A stretch of DNA of 64,000 nucleotides, from contig OY970120.1 in assembly GCA_963705885.1 (NCBI GenBank), forward strand, positions 1,116,001 to 1,180,000. The letters run 5' to 3'. Position 1 is the stretch's first letter. Every line of letters starts with the position of its first letter. Shown here in pieces: positions 8,131-16,605 of this stretch. Origin of the DNA: MFD01275-c22 sp963705885 (GTDB taxonomy: Bacteria; Actinomycetota; Actinomycetes; JACCUZ01). The translations under genes were made by a program, and so were the position numbers. A model generated the notes under the pieces. It worked only from the letters and a program-made list of their open reading frames with translations. It was not told the origin of the DNA and searched no databases.

Positions 8131-9231
8131 ATGGAGCACACCGAGACCGTCGTCGTTGGGGCCGGCCAGGCCGGCCTGGCCACGGCGTACCACCTGCAGC
8201 AGCGTGGGCGTCCCTGCGTCGTGCTCGACGCGAACCAGCGGATGGGCGACAACTGGCGCCGGCAGTGGGACAGCCTGAAGCTCTACACGCCGGCGCGGTA
8301 CGACGGCCTTCCCGGCCTGCCGTTCCCGGGCGACCCGTGGTCCTTCCCCGGGAAGGACGAGGTGGCGGACTACCTCGAGAGCTATGCGACCCACCACGGG
8401 CTGGACGTCCGGCTCGGGACGCGCGTCCAGCGGCTGAGCCGGGACGGCGACGGCTTCGTCGTCACGACCGACCACGGTCCGGTCCACGCCGACAACGTGG
8501 TGGTCGCCACCGGCACGTTCGGGCGGACTCCCACGATCCCCGCCGTGGCCTCCGAGCTCGACCCCGGCATCCTGCAGATGCACTCCAGCGAGTACCGCCG
8601 CCCCAGCCAGCTGAAGGCGGGCCCGGTGCTCGTGGTCGGTGCGTCCCACTCCGGGGTCGACATCGCCTACGAGCTCGCGGAGTCCCACCTCACGACTCTC
8701 GTCGGGCGCGACTGCGGTCAGATCCCGCTGCCCATCGACTCGCGCCGGATGCGCGTCGCGTTCCGGCCGATCACCTTCGCCTGGCGACACGTCCTCACCC
8801 GGCGCAACCCCAAGGGTCGCAAGGCGATGACGCTCCTGCGGGCGCACGGCGGGCCCATGCTGCGGGTGAAGCGCTCGGACCTCGCCGCCCGAGGCGTCGT
8901 CCGGAACACCGCCAGGGTCAGCGGCGTACGGGACGGACGCCCGCTGCTCGACGACGGAAGCGTCGTCGACGCCGCCACGGTCATCTGGGCCACTGGCTTC
9001 CAGCAGCGCTTCGAGTGGATCGACCTCCCCGCGTTCCAGGCGGACGGGTGGCCCCGGGAGCACCGCGGGGTCGTCGCCGACGAGCCCGGCCTCTACTTCT
9101 GCGGGCTCTGCTTCCAGTACGCGTTCTCCTCGATGCTGATGCTCGGGACGGGTCGCGACGCCGAGCACGTCGTCCGGCACCTCACGGCGCGCTCGACGTC
9201 AGGGCAGCGGGAGTCCGCCGGCGTATCGTGA
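8131..9231 (+). CDS. Flavin-dependent NAD(P)H oxidoreductase / monooxygenase
   Basis: A 366-residue protein of the single-component flavin monooxygenase/thioredoxin-reductase-like fold. The FAD-binding Rossmann motif VVGAGQAGLATAYHL is near residue 9. A second nucleotide motif VVGASHSGVDIAYEL lies near residue 170, and the ATG-type motif VIWATGF is near 290. The ATG at 8131 has GGAGGAG right before it. The TPR-LuxR regulator starts 20 bp downstream on the same strand, so the two probably form an operon. The substrate is not deducible. Confidence 0.88.
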   Translation: MEHTETVVVGAGQAGLATAYHLQQRGRPCVVLDANQRMGDNWRRQWDSLKLYTPARYDGLPGLPFPGDPWSFPGKDEVADYLESYATHHGLDVRLGTRVQRLSRDGDGFVVTTDHGPVHADNVVVATGTFGRTPTIPAVASELDPGILQMHSSEYRRPSQLKAGPVLVVGASHSGVDIAYELAESHLTTLVGRDCGQIPLPIDSRRMRVAFRPITFAWRHVLTRRNPKGRKAMTLLRAHGGPMLRVKRSDLAARGVVRNTARVSGVRDGRPLLDDGSVVDAATVIWATGFQQRFEWIDLPAFQADGWPREHRGVVADEPGLYFCGLCFQYAFSSMLMLGTGRDAEHVVRHLTARSTSGQRESAGVS

Positions 9232-9250
9232 CCGGCGGAGGTGCTCGTCC

Positions 9251-10879
9251 GTGGACGTGGTCGAGGGCCTGGTGCGGGCCCGCAGCGAGTTCGAGAACGG
9301 CGCGTGGGTCGCCGCCCTGGACGTCTGGCGGGGCGTCGACGCGGCGAAGATGACCGCCCGTGACTGCGAGCAGGCGGGTGTGGCGGCGTTCCTCGTCGGC
9401 CACCGGGACGAGGCCGTAGACGCCTGGCAGCGCGCGTACTCGCTGCATCTGAGCGAGGGCGACGTCGACGGCGCGGTGCTCGACGCGTTCCACCTGTCGA
9501 TGACCTTGCTCCTCACCGGCGAGCCCGCGATGGGTGCGGGGTGGGCCGGGCGCGCCCGCCGCGCGGTGGCCGACATGCCCGACGACGCGGTGGCAAACGG
9601 CTACGTCGCCTTCCTCGACATGATCGCTGCGCTCCGCAGCGGCGACTTCCCGGCTGCCCGGCAGGCCGCCGAGATCGTCTCCCGGATCGGTGTGCGCCAC
9701 GACGAGATGGACCTGACGGCGCTCGGGTTGTGCTCACGCGGGCGGCTCGCGCTGTACGCGGGACAGGTGCAGCAGGGGCTCGACCTGATGGACGAGGCGA
9801 TCCTCTGCCTGACCACGTCCGAGGTGTCCCCGATCGCCTTCGGGCACGTCTACTGCACGGCCATCGAGGGCTGCCAGGAGATCGCCGACCTCGGCCGGGT
9901 CGCCGAGTGGACCGTCGCCCTGACGGCCTGGGCCGCCAGCCGTCCGGACCTGCTCGTGTTCACCGGCCAGTGCTCGCTCCACCGTGGCCAGCTGATGCGG
10001 GACAGAGGTGCGTGGGGGGAGGCGCTCGAGGAGTTCTCCGGCGCCATCGACCGCTACCTGGCAGTGAGGATGCACGAAGCGGTCGGCCTGTCGGCCGCCG
10101 AGCGCGGCGACCTGCTGCGTCTGCTGGGGGACTACGACGACGCGGCCGCTGCCTACCAGCAGGCCGGCGAGGCGGGTTTCGACCCGCAGCCCGGGCTGGC
10201 CCTGCTGTGGCTGGCGACCGGCCGGGGCCCGGCCGCGCTCGCCGCTGTTCGCCGGCTGCTGGGCGAGGGGGCTGATCCGGTCCATCGCGCCCAGCGGCTG
10301 CCGGCGGCCATCGAGGTGCTGATCGCCTGCGGCGAGGTGACCGAAGCGGCCGGGGTGACCGACGAGCTGGACGAGCTGGCGCAGGCCATCGGGACTCCCG
10401 CCCTGCTGGCCCGCGCGGCGTACTCGTCCGGCCTGATCGAGCTGACCCGCGGCGACGCCGGCGGGGCGCTGCCCTACCTCCGCAAGGCCCGGCAGCTGTG
10501 GGCGAGCCTGGACCTCCCGTTCGAGGTCGCCCGGGTCCGGGTGCTGATCGGTCGAGCGCTGTGCGAGATGGGCGACGTGCAGTCGGGGCAGGGCGAGCTG
10601 GCCGCCGCCGCCGAGGGGTTCCGCCGACTGCGAGCGGCCCCGGCGCTGGCCGAGGTCACGGCCCTGCTGGAGCCCGAGGAGCTTCCGGCGGGCCTCACCC
10701 ATCGGGAGGCGCAGGTGCTGCGCCTGGTAGCCGCCGGACGCAGCAACGCCCAGGTCGCCGCCGAGCTGGTGCTCAGCGAGAAGACGGTGGCGCGGCACCT
10801 GTCCAACATCTTCGCCAAGCTCGGTGTTGGATCCCGCACGGCGGCAGCGGCGTTCGCGTTCGAGCACGGGCTGGTCTGA
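9251..10879 (+). CDS. TPR-containing LuxR-family transcriptional regulator
   Basis: A 542-residue protein. Residues 1-470 are Ala-rich helical repeats resembling TPRs (for example AVDAWQRAYSLHLSEGDVDGA). The C-terminus is a LuxR HTH (GLTHREAQVLRLVAAGRSNAQVAAEL...EKTVARHLSNIFAKLGV). Unlike the regulator at 1158-3968 there is no Walker A motif. The GTG start at 9251 follows GGAGG. Its position directly behind the monooxygenase gene suggests it senses a related compound or redox state and controls that promoter. Confidence 0.88.
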   Translation: MDVVEGLVRARSEFENGAWVAALDVWRGVDAAKMTARDCEQAGVAAFLVGHRDEAVDAWQRAYSLHLSEGDVDGAVLDAFHLSMTLLLTGEPAMGAGWAGRARRAVADMPDDAVANGYVAFLDMIAALRSGDFPAARQAAEIVSRIGVRHDEMDLTALGLCSRGRLALYAGQVQQGLDLMDEAILCLTTSEVSPIAFGHVYCTAIEGCQEIADLGRVAEWTVALTAWAASRPDLLVFTGQCSLHRGQLMRDRGAWGEALEEFSGAIDRYLAVRMHEAVGLSAAERGDLLRLLGDYDDAAAAYQQAGEAGFDPQPGLALLWLATGRGPAALAAVRRLLGEGADPVHRAQRLPAAIEVLIACGEVTEAAGVTDELDELAQAIGTPALLARAAYSSGLIELTRGDAGGALPYLRKARQLWASLDLPFEVARVRVLIGRALCEMGDVQSGQGELAAAAEGFRRLRAAPALAEVTALLEPEELPAGLTHREAQVLRLVAAGRSNAQVAAELVLSEKTVARHLSNIFAKLGVGSRTAAAAFAFEHGLV

Positions 10880-10958
10880 ACCAGTAGCGCCCGAGCGTCG
10901 GTGGGATGCACGGCGTCCGAGTCCTGCTTCCGTGACTCCCAGAGCGGCTCCGGCGTAC

Positions 10959-11984
10959 CTAGCCCATCGGCCACACGATCTCGGTGCGCATGTCCGCCTC
11001 GTCGGGCACGTCGCCCATCGCGACCGGGTAGGACTCCCACGGTGCGCCCGTTGCCCGCACCCCCTCGTGCCGGGCCCACTCCTCCATCGCCGTCCACGCG
11101 TCGGTCAGTCCCGCGTAGGACCCGCGGTGCACCATGACCGCAGCGCGACCGCCGGGCAGCTCGCCGGGGTGGACGTCATCAGCCGGGTCGACGGGTGAGG
11201 GAACCGGGACGCCGACGGCTACCTGCCACGCCTGCGGGTCGGACACGTCGAGGTAGCGCGCGAACGGCGGTCCGGCCGGCGCGACACCCCGCTCCGACAG
11301 CGCCGACATCAGCCGGTCGAGCGCGGGCCCGAACGCCTCGCCGATGCCGCTGCGGGCGGTCGTCACGTCGACCTGTGCGGTGGCCTGTGGTGCGAGCTCG
11401 CGGATCGCCACGTCCCGCTCACCGGTGGCCGGCTCCGCGCCGTGCCGGCCGGCGACCATCGCGTAGGCGTCGTCGGCGAAGTGCTCGACGGCGGCCCAGT
11501 CGGTGTAGTCGTAGTCGGTCGTCGTGTCGGTGTCGCTGCCCTCGCTGGCCATGATGCGCCGCATCATCCGGCGCTTGAGCCAGCCGTAGCGTGTGTACAC
11601 GACGGCACCAGCGAACTGGCCGACCATGTCGGGGTCGAACCCGGTCTTGTCGAGCAGCTTGTCGACGTACCCCCTGGCCTCGGCCGTGCTCTGCTCGTCG
11701 GTCTTGGCGGAGGTGAGGCTCACCTGGAACAGGCCGGTCGGCATCGCCCGCAGCTCGCTCAGGTGGGTGGTGATGTAGCGCTCGAGCGCCCGGCTGTGGC
11801 GAGTCGCGTGGATGGAGTCGCCGAGCACGACACCGTCGTACGTCGTCGGCGGTGGCGCGTCGGCCGCGTCGGACAGGTCGACGACTGCGCCCGCCTTCCC
11901 GATCAGCTCGGCGATGCGGCTGGCGATCTCAGCGGTGTGGCCGTCGGCGGAGTGATAGGCGACGAGGACCCGTGGTTCGGACAT
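10959..11984 (-). CDS. Flavodoxin-domain protein fused to GyrI-like ligand-binding domain
   Basis: A 341-residue two-domain protein. Residues 1-175 form a flavodoxin/HemG-like domain with the FMN phosphate loop VAYHSADGHTAEIA (about 8-21) and a VVLGDSIHATRHSRALERY segment like menaquinone-dependent protoporphyrinogen oxidase. From about residue 190 the sequence (VAIRELAPQATAQVDVTT...) matches the GyrI-like/SRPBCC-fold effector-binding domain of AraC_E_bind proteins, ending with a TEIVWPMG strand. The start is ATG at 11984. The pairing suggests ligand-linked flavin chemistry. Function is unknown. Confidence 0.8.
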   Translation of the reverse strand: MSEPRVLVAYHSADGHTAEIASRIAELIGKAGAVVDLSDAADAPPPTTYDGVVLGDSIHATRHSRALERYITTHLSELRAMPTGLFQVSLTSAKTDEQSTAEARGYVDKLLDKTGFDPDMVGQFAGAVVYTRYGWLKRRMMRRIMASEGSDTDTTTDYDYTDWAAVEHFADDAYAMVAGRHGAEPATGERDVAIRELAPQATAQVDVTTARSGIGEAFGPALDRLMSALSERGVAPAGPPFARYLDVSDPQAWQVAVGVPVPSPVDPADDVHPGELPGGRAAVMVHRGSYAGLTDAWTAMEEWARHEGVRATGAPWESYPVAMGDVPDEADMRTEIVWPMG

Positions 11985-12250
11985 GGCACGACCTCTCGAA
12001 CGGTCTGACGTGACCTTCCGAGACTCGCGCCGGGCGCGGGACCCTGGCAGGGCCTGAGGTCCCGACCCTGGGTCCCGGAGGTCAGGCCCACCTGCGCTCT
12101 CGCACCGGGCGGGTGCCCGTGATCGGGCCGTGGTCAGGCGAGGTCGCAGGGCTCCACCGCCGTGGCCGTACCCTTCTCAGGGGGCTGGAGCCTGCAACGG
12201 AATCCCACGGAGTTGTCCCGAGGGTTATCCCGATCAAGCTCCTCATCCCC

Positions 12251-12323
12251 GGGCCCCTAGCTCAACTGGCAGAGCAGCGGACTTTTAATCCGTGGGTTGT
12301 GGGTTCGAGCCCCACGGGGCCCA
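12251..12323 (+). tRNA. tRNA-Lys (anticodon TTT)
   Basis: A complete 73-nt cloverleaf. The acceptor stem is GGGCCCC (12251-12257) with GGGGCCC (12316-12322). The anticodon stem is GCGGA/TCCGT around the loop CTTTTAA, giving anticodon TTT. The T stem is GTGGG/CCCAC with the loop TTCGAGC. The discriminator base is A (12323), and CCA is not encoded. It stands alone between the flavodoxin fusion and the reductase gene. Confidence 0.96.
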
Positions 12324-12346
12324 CCGCATCCGATTGAAAGGACGCC

Positions 12347-12904
12347 GTGGGCAGGCTCGTCTACTCCGTGATCACCTCGCTCGACGGCTACGTGGCCGAC
12401 GCGAGCGGCAGCTTCGACTGGAGCGAGCCGGACGCCGAGGTGCACGCGTTCGTCAACGACCGGACCCGCTCGATCGGCACACATCTCTACGGGCGCAGGC
12501 TCTACGAGGTGATGGTCGCCTGGGAGGGGCTGGACCTCGCCGGCGAGCCGCCGGAGATCCGGGACTTCGCCGGCATCTGGCGCAACGCCGACAAGGTCGT
12601 CTACTCGCGCACCCTGGAGACGGTGTCGAGCGCGCGCACCCGCATCGAGCGGCAGTTCGAGCCCGACGACGTGCGCCGGCTCAAGGAGACGGAAGACCGC
12701 GACCTCGTCGTCGGCGGCCCCGAGCTCGCCGGCCACGCGCTGCGCGCCGGTCTCGTCGACGAGATCGAGCTCTTCGTCTCGCCGGTGGTCGTGGGCGGCG
12801 GGACACGGGCGCTGCCCGACGGTCTCCGGCTCGACCTCGAGCTGCAGGACGAGCGCCGCTTCGGCAACGGCGTGGTCCGCGTCCTCTACCGACCGCGGAC
12901 GTGA
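12347..12904 (+). CDS. Dihydrofolate reductase-family (RibD C-terminal-like) protein
   Basis: A 185-residue protein of the DHFR/RibD_C fold. It begins VYSVITSLDGYVAD, with the family's SLDG motif. It contains GRRLYEVM near residue 50, the nucleotide-binding LVVGGPELAGHALRAGLVDEIELF, and VSPVVVGGGTRAL. The GTG start at 12347 follows GAAAGGA. Such stand-alone proteins are NADPH-dependent reductases of uncertain substrate and should not be called folate enzymes. A strong bidirectional terminator follows. Confidence 0.87.
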   Translation: MGRLVYSVITSLDGYVADASGSFDWSEPDAEVHAFVNDRTRSIGTHLYGRRLYEVMVAWEGLDLAGEPPEIRDFAGIWRNADKVVYSRTLETVSSARTRIERQFEPDDVRRLKETEDRDLVVGGPELAGHALRAGLVDEIELFVSPVVVGGGTRALPDGLRLDLELQDERRFGNGVVRVLYRPRT

Positions 12905-12907
12905 CGA

Positions 12908-12940
12908 GGGCGAGGCGGTGAGCCCGTCACCGCCTCGCCC
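12908..12940. terminator. Bidirectional hairpin terminator
   Basis: A perfect 14-bp stem GGGCGAGGCGGTGA / TCACCGCCTCGCCC with a 5-nt loop lies between two convergent genes (12347-12904 and 12958-13449). No T-tract follows, as is usual in high-GC actinobacteria. Confidence 0.8.
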
Positions 12941-12957
12941 CGATGGTCACGCAGACG

Positions 12958-13449
12958 TCACCACTTGACCATCGCCGAGAACCCGGCCTGCCCGCCGAAC
13001 CACGGCACGTAGCTGGCCGAGACCAGGCCGTCGCCCACCACCTTGACCTTGCGGTGCGCGGTGCCCTCGTAGTCGACGTGACGCGACCGCACGGTCGCGT
13101 TGACCGTGTAGTTGTCGCCGTAGAAGCCGGTGCAGACCTCGCCGCGGTGGACGTGAGCGGTCAGCGTCTCACCGGGGGAGACGGTGAGCACGGCGTCGAC
13201 GACGGCGCGCTCGCAGACGTTCGACCCGGCGGGCAGCGAGCCGTCGGCCGCGGTGACCGTCACGTCGAGGTAGCCGCCGAGCTCACCCCTGGTCGCACCG
13301 TCGATGTGCAGGCTCTCGGCCGTCACCTCGGTGGTGCTGTCGTAGGCCGAGCGGTCGAGCAGCTCGGTCGTCGACGCGTGGGCGGTGAGGGGGAGCGCGG
13401 TCAGCACGACGGCCGCGCCGGCGGCGACGAGCAGGGAGCGGGAACGCAT
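12958..13449 (-). CDS. Secreted protein of unknown function
   Basis: A 163-residue protein with a classic Sec signal peptide (MRSRSLLVAAG..., cleavage probably after THAxA near residue 25). The mature part is small, beta-rich and contains two cysteines (in NVCERAV and GEVCTGF) that could form a disulfide. The ATG at 13449 follows CAGGAGA. No family was recognised. It is transcribed convergently with the reductase gene and lies downstream of the acVLRF1-type gene on the same strand, 91 bp apart. Confidence 0.7.
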   Translation of the reverse strand: MRSRSLLVAAGAAVVLTALPLTAHASTTELLDRSAYDSTTEVTAESLHIDGATRGELGGYLDVTVTAADGSLPAGSNVCERAVVDAVLTVSPGETLTAHVHRGEVCTGFYGDNYTVNATVRSRHVDYEGTAHRKVKVVGDGLVSASYVPWFGGQAGFSAMVKW

Positions 13450-13540
13450 GGGTTCTCCTGTCGGGAGGCCGCAGGCCCGGTGGCCTGCGATGTGGCCCGC
13501 TGACAGTGCGGCACCGGTCTGGCGAGCGACTTGCAGTGCG

Positions 13541-14200
13541 CTAGTGACCGGCCTCGTCCACCCGGATCCGCGCCGCCCGGAACGTCTCGGGTGTCCCCCT
13601 CAGCACCGCGAGCCGCGGGTCCGGCACGTCCAGGCGCGGCTCGACGACGAGGGCGCCGAGCGGAGCCAGTCGTACGTCGCCCAGCACCGTCTCGAGCGAC
13701 CGCCGGTCGCCGCCGAGGACGACCGCGTCCAGGCCCCCGACCTCCGGCAGCAGGTGCGCGACCGCCGTGTCCGCCGCCGCGGCCAGCGCGACCTTCACCT
13801 GGCCCTCGCGCCGACGGGCGAACCGCTGCTGCGACCACCCGCCCGCCGCGCTGCGACCGTGCACCTGACGGGAGCCGACCTTCGAGCGCACCAGCCGGGT
13901 GCCCTCGAACACCCCGACCGCGTAGCCGCCGAGCCGCACGAGCAGCACGCCGACGCGCCGCTCGGTGACGACGTGCTCGACCAGCCCGCCGTACGGCAGG
14001 TCCGCCCGCTCCGGCAGCGGCGGGAACGGCACCACGCACTCGGCCACGCAGCCGTCGGCGGCGGTCACCACCACCGACGCCGTCGTCGTGGTCCACGTCG
14101 TCGGCCCGTGCCGGTCGGCGAACCGCGCGAGCCACCCGTCGACGCGCTCGGCGTCCACCCGCACCCAGCGGCCTGACCCTGACGTCGACACGCGCCCCAT
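13541..14200 (-). CDS. acVLRF1-family peptidyl-tRNA hydrolase / Vms1-like release factor
   Basis: A 219-residue protein matching the actinobacterial Vms1-like release factor family. The key segment is residues 109-126, GSRQVHGRSAAGGWSQQR. The Gln in GGxSQxR corresponds to the catalytic Gln of Vms1/eRF1-like enzymes that release nascent chains from peptidyl-tRNA on stalled 60S/50S subunits. The ATG at 14200 is preferred; a longer start exists at 14344 but runs across the divergent lysE promoter. A role in ribosome rescue is inferred from family. Confidence 0.8.
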   Translation of the reverse strand: MGRVSTSGSGRWVRVDAERVDGWLARFADRHGPTTWTTTTASVVVTAADGCVAECVVPFPPLPERADLPYGGLVEHVVTERRVGVLLVRLGGYAVGVFEGTRLVRSKVGSRQVHGRSAAGGWSQQRFARRREGQVKVALAAAADTAVAHLLPEVGGLDAVVLGGDRRSLETVLGDVRLAPLGALVVEPRLDVPDPRLAVLRGTPETFRAARIRVDEAGH

Positions 14201-14249
14201 GATCCCCGAGCGGCCCGAAACCGGTTGCGGCCGGCCGTACGGTGTCGTC

Positions 14250-14897
14250 GTGGTCAGCTCGCGGTCCCTCGTGCTCTTCGTGGCCGCCAGCCTGCCGCTG
14301 ATCCTGTTCCCCGGGCCGTCGGTCGCGTTCATCCTCGCGACCACGCTGCGCGGCGGGCGCCGCCCCGGGCTCGCGGCGACCGCGGGTGTGGAGCTCGGCT
14401 ACCTGGTGCACGTGCTGGGTGCCGTCGTCGGGATCTCGGCCGTCATCGCGACGACCGCCGCGGCGTTCACCGTCGTCAAGGTCGCCGGTGCCGCGTGGCT
14501 GCTCTGGCTCGCGTGGCAGGCGTGGCGCGGGACGGGCGACGAGACGCTCGCCGACCTGGCCGCGGTGCCCGCGCGGACGCCGGGCGGGGCGCGCGCCTCG
14601 TTCCGCCGGGGGCTGCTCGTGGGCGCCCTCAACCCGAAGACCGCCGTGTTCTACCTGGCGTTCCTCCCGCAGTTCGTGACGCCGGGCGCCGCGCCGACCT
14701 GGGCCCAGCTGCTCGTCTTCGGGCTGCTGTTCATCGGGCTCGCCACGGTGGTCGACGCCCAGTGGGCGCTCGCGGGCGGCAGCCTCCGACGCGTGCTGCC
14801 CGGCCTGCGGGTGCGGGTGGTCGACCGGGTGTCGGGCGTCGTCTACGCCGCGCTCGCCGCGGTCACGCTCAGCGCCCGGCGGCTGTCGGCGACCTGA
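14250..14897 (+). CDS. LysE/RhtB-family exporter
   Basis: A 215-residue membrane protein with about six hydrophobic segments. The conserved N-terminal PGPSVAFILATTLRGGRRPGLAATAGVELG and the mid-protein FRRGLLVGALNPKTAVFYLAFLPQFV are hallmarks of amino-acid exporters. The GTG at 14250 is chosen because a TACGGT -10 box (14238-14243) sits 6 nt before it, suggesting a leaderless transcript. An ATG at 14199 is an alternative. It probably exports an amino acid or derivative. Confidence 0.88.
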   Translation: MVSSRSLVLFVAASLPLILFPGPSVAFILATTLRGGRRPGLAATAGVELGYLVHVLGAVVGISAVIATTAAAFTVVKVAGAAWLLWLAWQAWRGTGDETLADLAAVPARTPGGARASFRRGLLVGALNPKTAVFYLAFLPQFVTPGAAPTWAQLLVFGLLFIGLATVVDAQWALAGGSLRRVLPGLRVRVVDRVSGVVYAALAAVTLSARRLSAT

Positions 14898-14985
14898 GTT
14901 GCGCCGGCGCGTGCAAGTGCCTCGCAAGTGGATCGCCAGACACGAGGCCGAGAGTGTGGTCGTCTGAACGCCCGAGGAGGCCGCC

Positions 14986-15315
14986 GTGTTCACGCTCACG
15001 TGTCCCAGCTGCAGCGCCGACGTCTCCCTGCCGGCCCGCCGGCTCGTCGTGCGCGTCGACGAGGACGGCTCCACGGCTGAGGTGCTCTTCACCTGCCTGG
15101 GCTGCTCCTCCACGGTCACGGTGCGCCTCGAGGCCGCGGGCGTGCTCGCGCTGATGTCCGCCGGCGTCACGACGCTGACCCTCTCGGAGCCGGTGGTCGA
15201 GCACCCCGAGAGCCACGCGGGCGGCCCGCCGCTCACGGCCGACGACCTCATCGACCTGCACGCCGACCTGGAGCACGAGACCCCGGCCGGGCGCCCGGTC
15301 CACCCCGACTGCTGA
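14986..15315 (+). CDS. Small protein with paired CxxC motifs (zinc-ribbon-like)
   Basis: A 109-residue protein beginning MFTLTCPSCSADVSLPARR, with a second CLGC about 30 residues later. The two CxxC pairs probably bind one zinc ion. The C-terminal half is acidic (DDLIDLHADLEHE). The GTG at 14986 has GAGGAGG 5 nt upstream. No named family was recognised. It is convergent with the PrsW gene, whose stop lies 2 bp away. Confidence 0.7.
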   Translation: MFTLTCPSCSADVSLPARRLVVRVDEDGSTAEVLFTCLGCSSTVTVRLEAAGVLALMSAGVTTLTLSEPVVEHPESHAGGPPLTADDLIDLHADLEHETPAGRPVHPDC

Positions 15316-15317
15316 CC

Positions 15318-16463
15318 TCAGCCCGCGCGGGCCGCCGCGCGCGACCGGGCCAGGTCGCCGAGCAGCTCCCGCTCGCGGCGGGGGAAGTCCTGCACGGGGT
15401 GCCCGCGCGCGAGGCGTTCGCGGAGGAACGCCAGCTCTGTCGCGGTGTGCTGGAAGTCGCGCAGCGCCCGCGACACCGCGGTGCCGTGCCGCCGCTCGAC
15501 CCAGCGCACCGCCTGCCGGCGCCGCGGCAGCGAGGCCAGCATCGGCACGTCATCGGGTGCCAGCCAGCCCGCCTCGACATAGGTCGGCAGGTGCCGGGCC
15601 ACGGTGGCGCCCTCGCGGCGCCGTGACCACGCGGCGACCCCGACCGTCAGGGCGAACGCCGGCACCATGATCACGACGTAGCCGGTGAAGAAGCCCGACA
15701 GCCCCGACAGCGACGCCCAGTTCCACGTCGCGTGCAGGAGCACCGCCAGCAGGAAGCCGGCGAGCGGCGCCCCCCACCGTGTCACCCCCCGCGGGCTGCG
15801 GGCCGCCAGGCCCAGGCCGATGCCGAACATCGCGCTGAACAGCGGGTGGGCGAACGGCGAGAGCACACCCCGCAGCACGAACGTGACGCCCGCGGCGAAG
15901 AAGCCGCCGGTCACGCCGAGCTCCTCGCCACCGGCGAGGAACGCCTCGCCGAAGTAGAGGATGTTCTCGGTGAAGGCGAAGCCGACCCCGGCCAGGCCGG
16001 CGAACACGATGCCGTCGACGACGCCGTCGAACTCCGCCCGGCGGAACCACAGGACCAGCAGCACGCCGAGGCCCTTGGCGGCCTCCTCGACCCACGGCGC
16101 GACGAGCACGGCGGTCGCGGCCATCCCCTCGGACTCGCCTCCGGTGCGGGCGATGGCCACGGCACTGGCCGTGTTCACCACCGCCGCGGCCAGCGCGGCC
16201 ACCGTCGCTCCCCAGAAGAAGGCGAAGAGCAGCAGCCCGCGGGGCTCGGGCTCGTAGCGGTCGAGCCAGCGGAACGAGCCGAGCACGACCGGCAGCGGGA
16301 GCAGGGCCAGGCACAGCCCGATGAGGAAGCCCATGACGCCCGTCGACGACGTGACGGCGCCGAGCACCAGGAGGCCGCTGAGGCTCATGAGGACGGCGAG
16401 GAAGCCGACCAGCAGCTGGCGCCGTAGCCTCGTCCACGGGTCGGACCGGTGCGGGGCGCTCAC
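15318..16463 (-). CDS. PrsW-family intramembrane metalloprotease
   Basis: A 381-residue polytopic protein with about eight membrane segments and a basic cytosolic tail. The metal/catalytic motifs are present in order: EEAAK (Glu126, Glu127), FAFTENILYF, HPLFSAMFGIG and LLHATWNW. PrsW proteases cleave anti-sigma factors or other membrane proteins. The target here is unknown. The GTG at 16463 sits 8 nt behind a TACCCT -10 box, consistent with a leaderless start. An upstream ATG at 16589 would give a non-conserved extension. Confidence 0.88.
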   Translation of the reverse strand: MSAPHRSDPWTRLRRQLLVGFLAVLMSLSGLLVLGAVTSSTGVMGFLIGLCLALLPLPVVLGSFRWLDRYEPEPRGLLLFAFFWGATVAALAAAVVNTASAVAIARTGGESEGMAATAVLVAPWVEEAAKGLGVLLVLWFRRAEFDGVVDGIVFAGLAGVGFAFTENILYFGEAFLAGGEELGVTGGFFAAGVTFVLRGVLSPFAHPLFSAMFGIGLGLAARSPRGVTRWGAPLAGFLLAVLLHATWNWASLSGLSGFFTGYVVIMVPAFALTVGVAAWSRRREGATVARHLPTYVEAGWLAPDDVPMLASLPRRRQAVRWVERRHGTAVSRALRDFQHTATELAFLRERLARGHPVQDFPRRERELLGDLARSRAAARAG

Positions 16464-16541
16464 GCGCCGAGGGTAACGAGCGGGCGATCCGTCCTGTCGC
16501 GCCAGGATTGCCCCGCGTAGGACGGGGAACGCGTCCTCACA

Positions 16542-16599
16542 AGGATGGGGGCCGGCAACACGGCAGGGGACGTCGGTCCCCATCCTCATGCCCTAGCGT
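16542..16599 (+). promoter_or_regulatory. Inverted repeat and -10 box before the aminomutase-like gene
   Basis: AGGATGGGG (16542-16550) and CCCCATCCT (16578-16586) form a 9-bp inverted repeat with a 27-bp spacer. It ends 7 bp before a TAGCGT -10 box (16594-16599), itself 6 nt from the ATG. It may be an operator overlapping the -35 region. The regulator is unknown. Confidence 0.35.
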
Positions 16600-16605
16600 G
16601 CCGCC

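Noticed and set aside
12113..12337. Open frame of 74 codons
   Set aside because: It runs through the tRNA-Lys gene, has no ribosome site and gives no recognisable protein.
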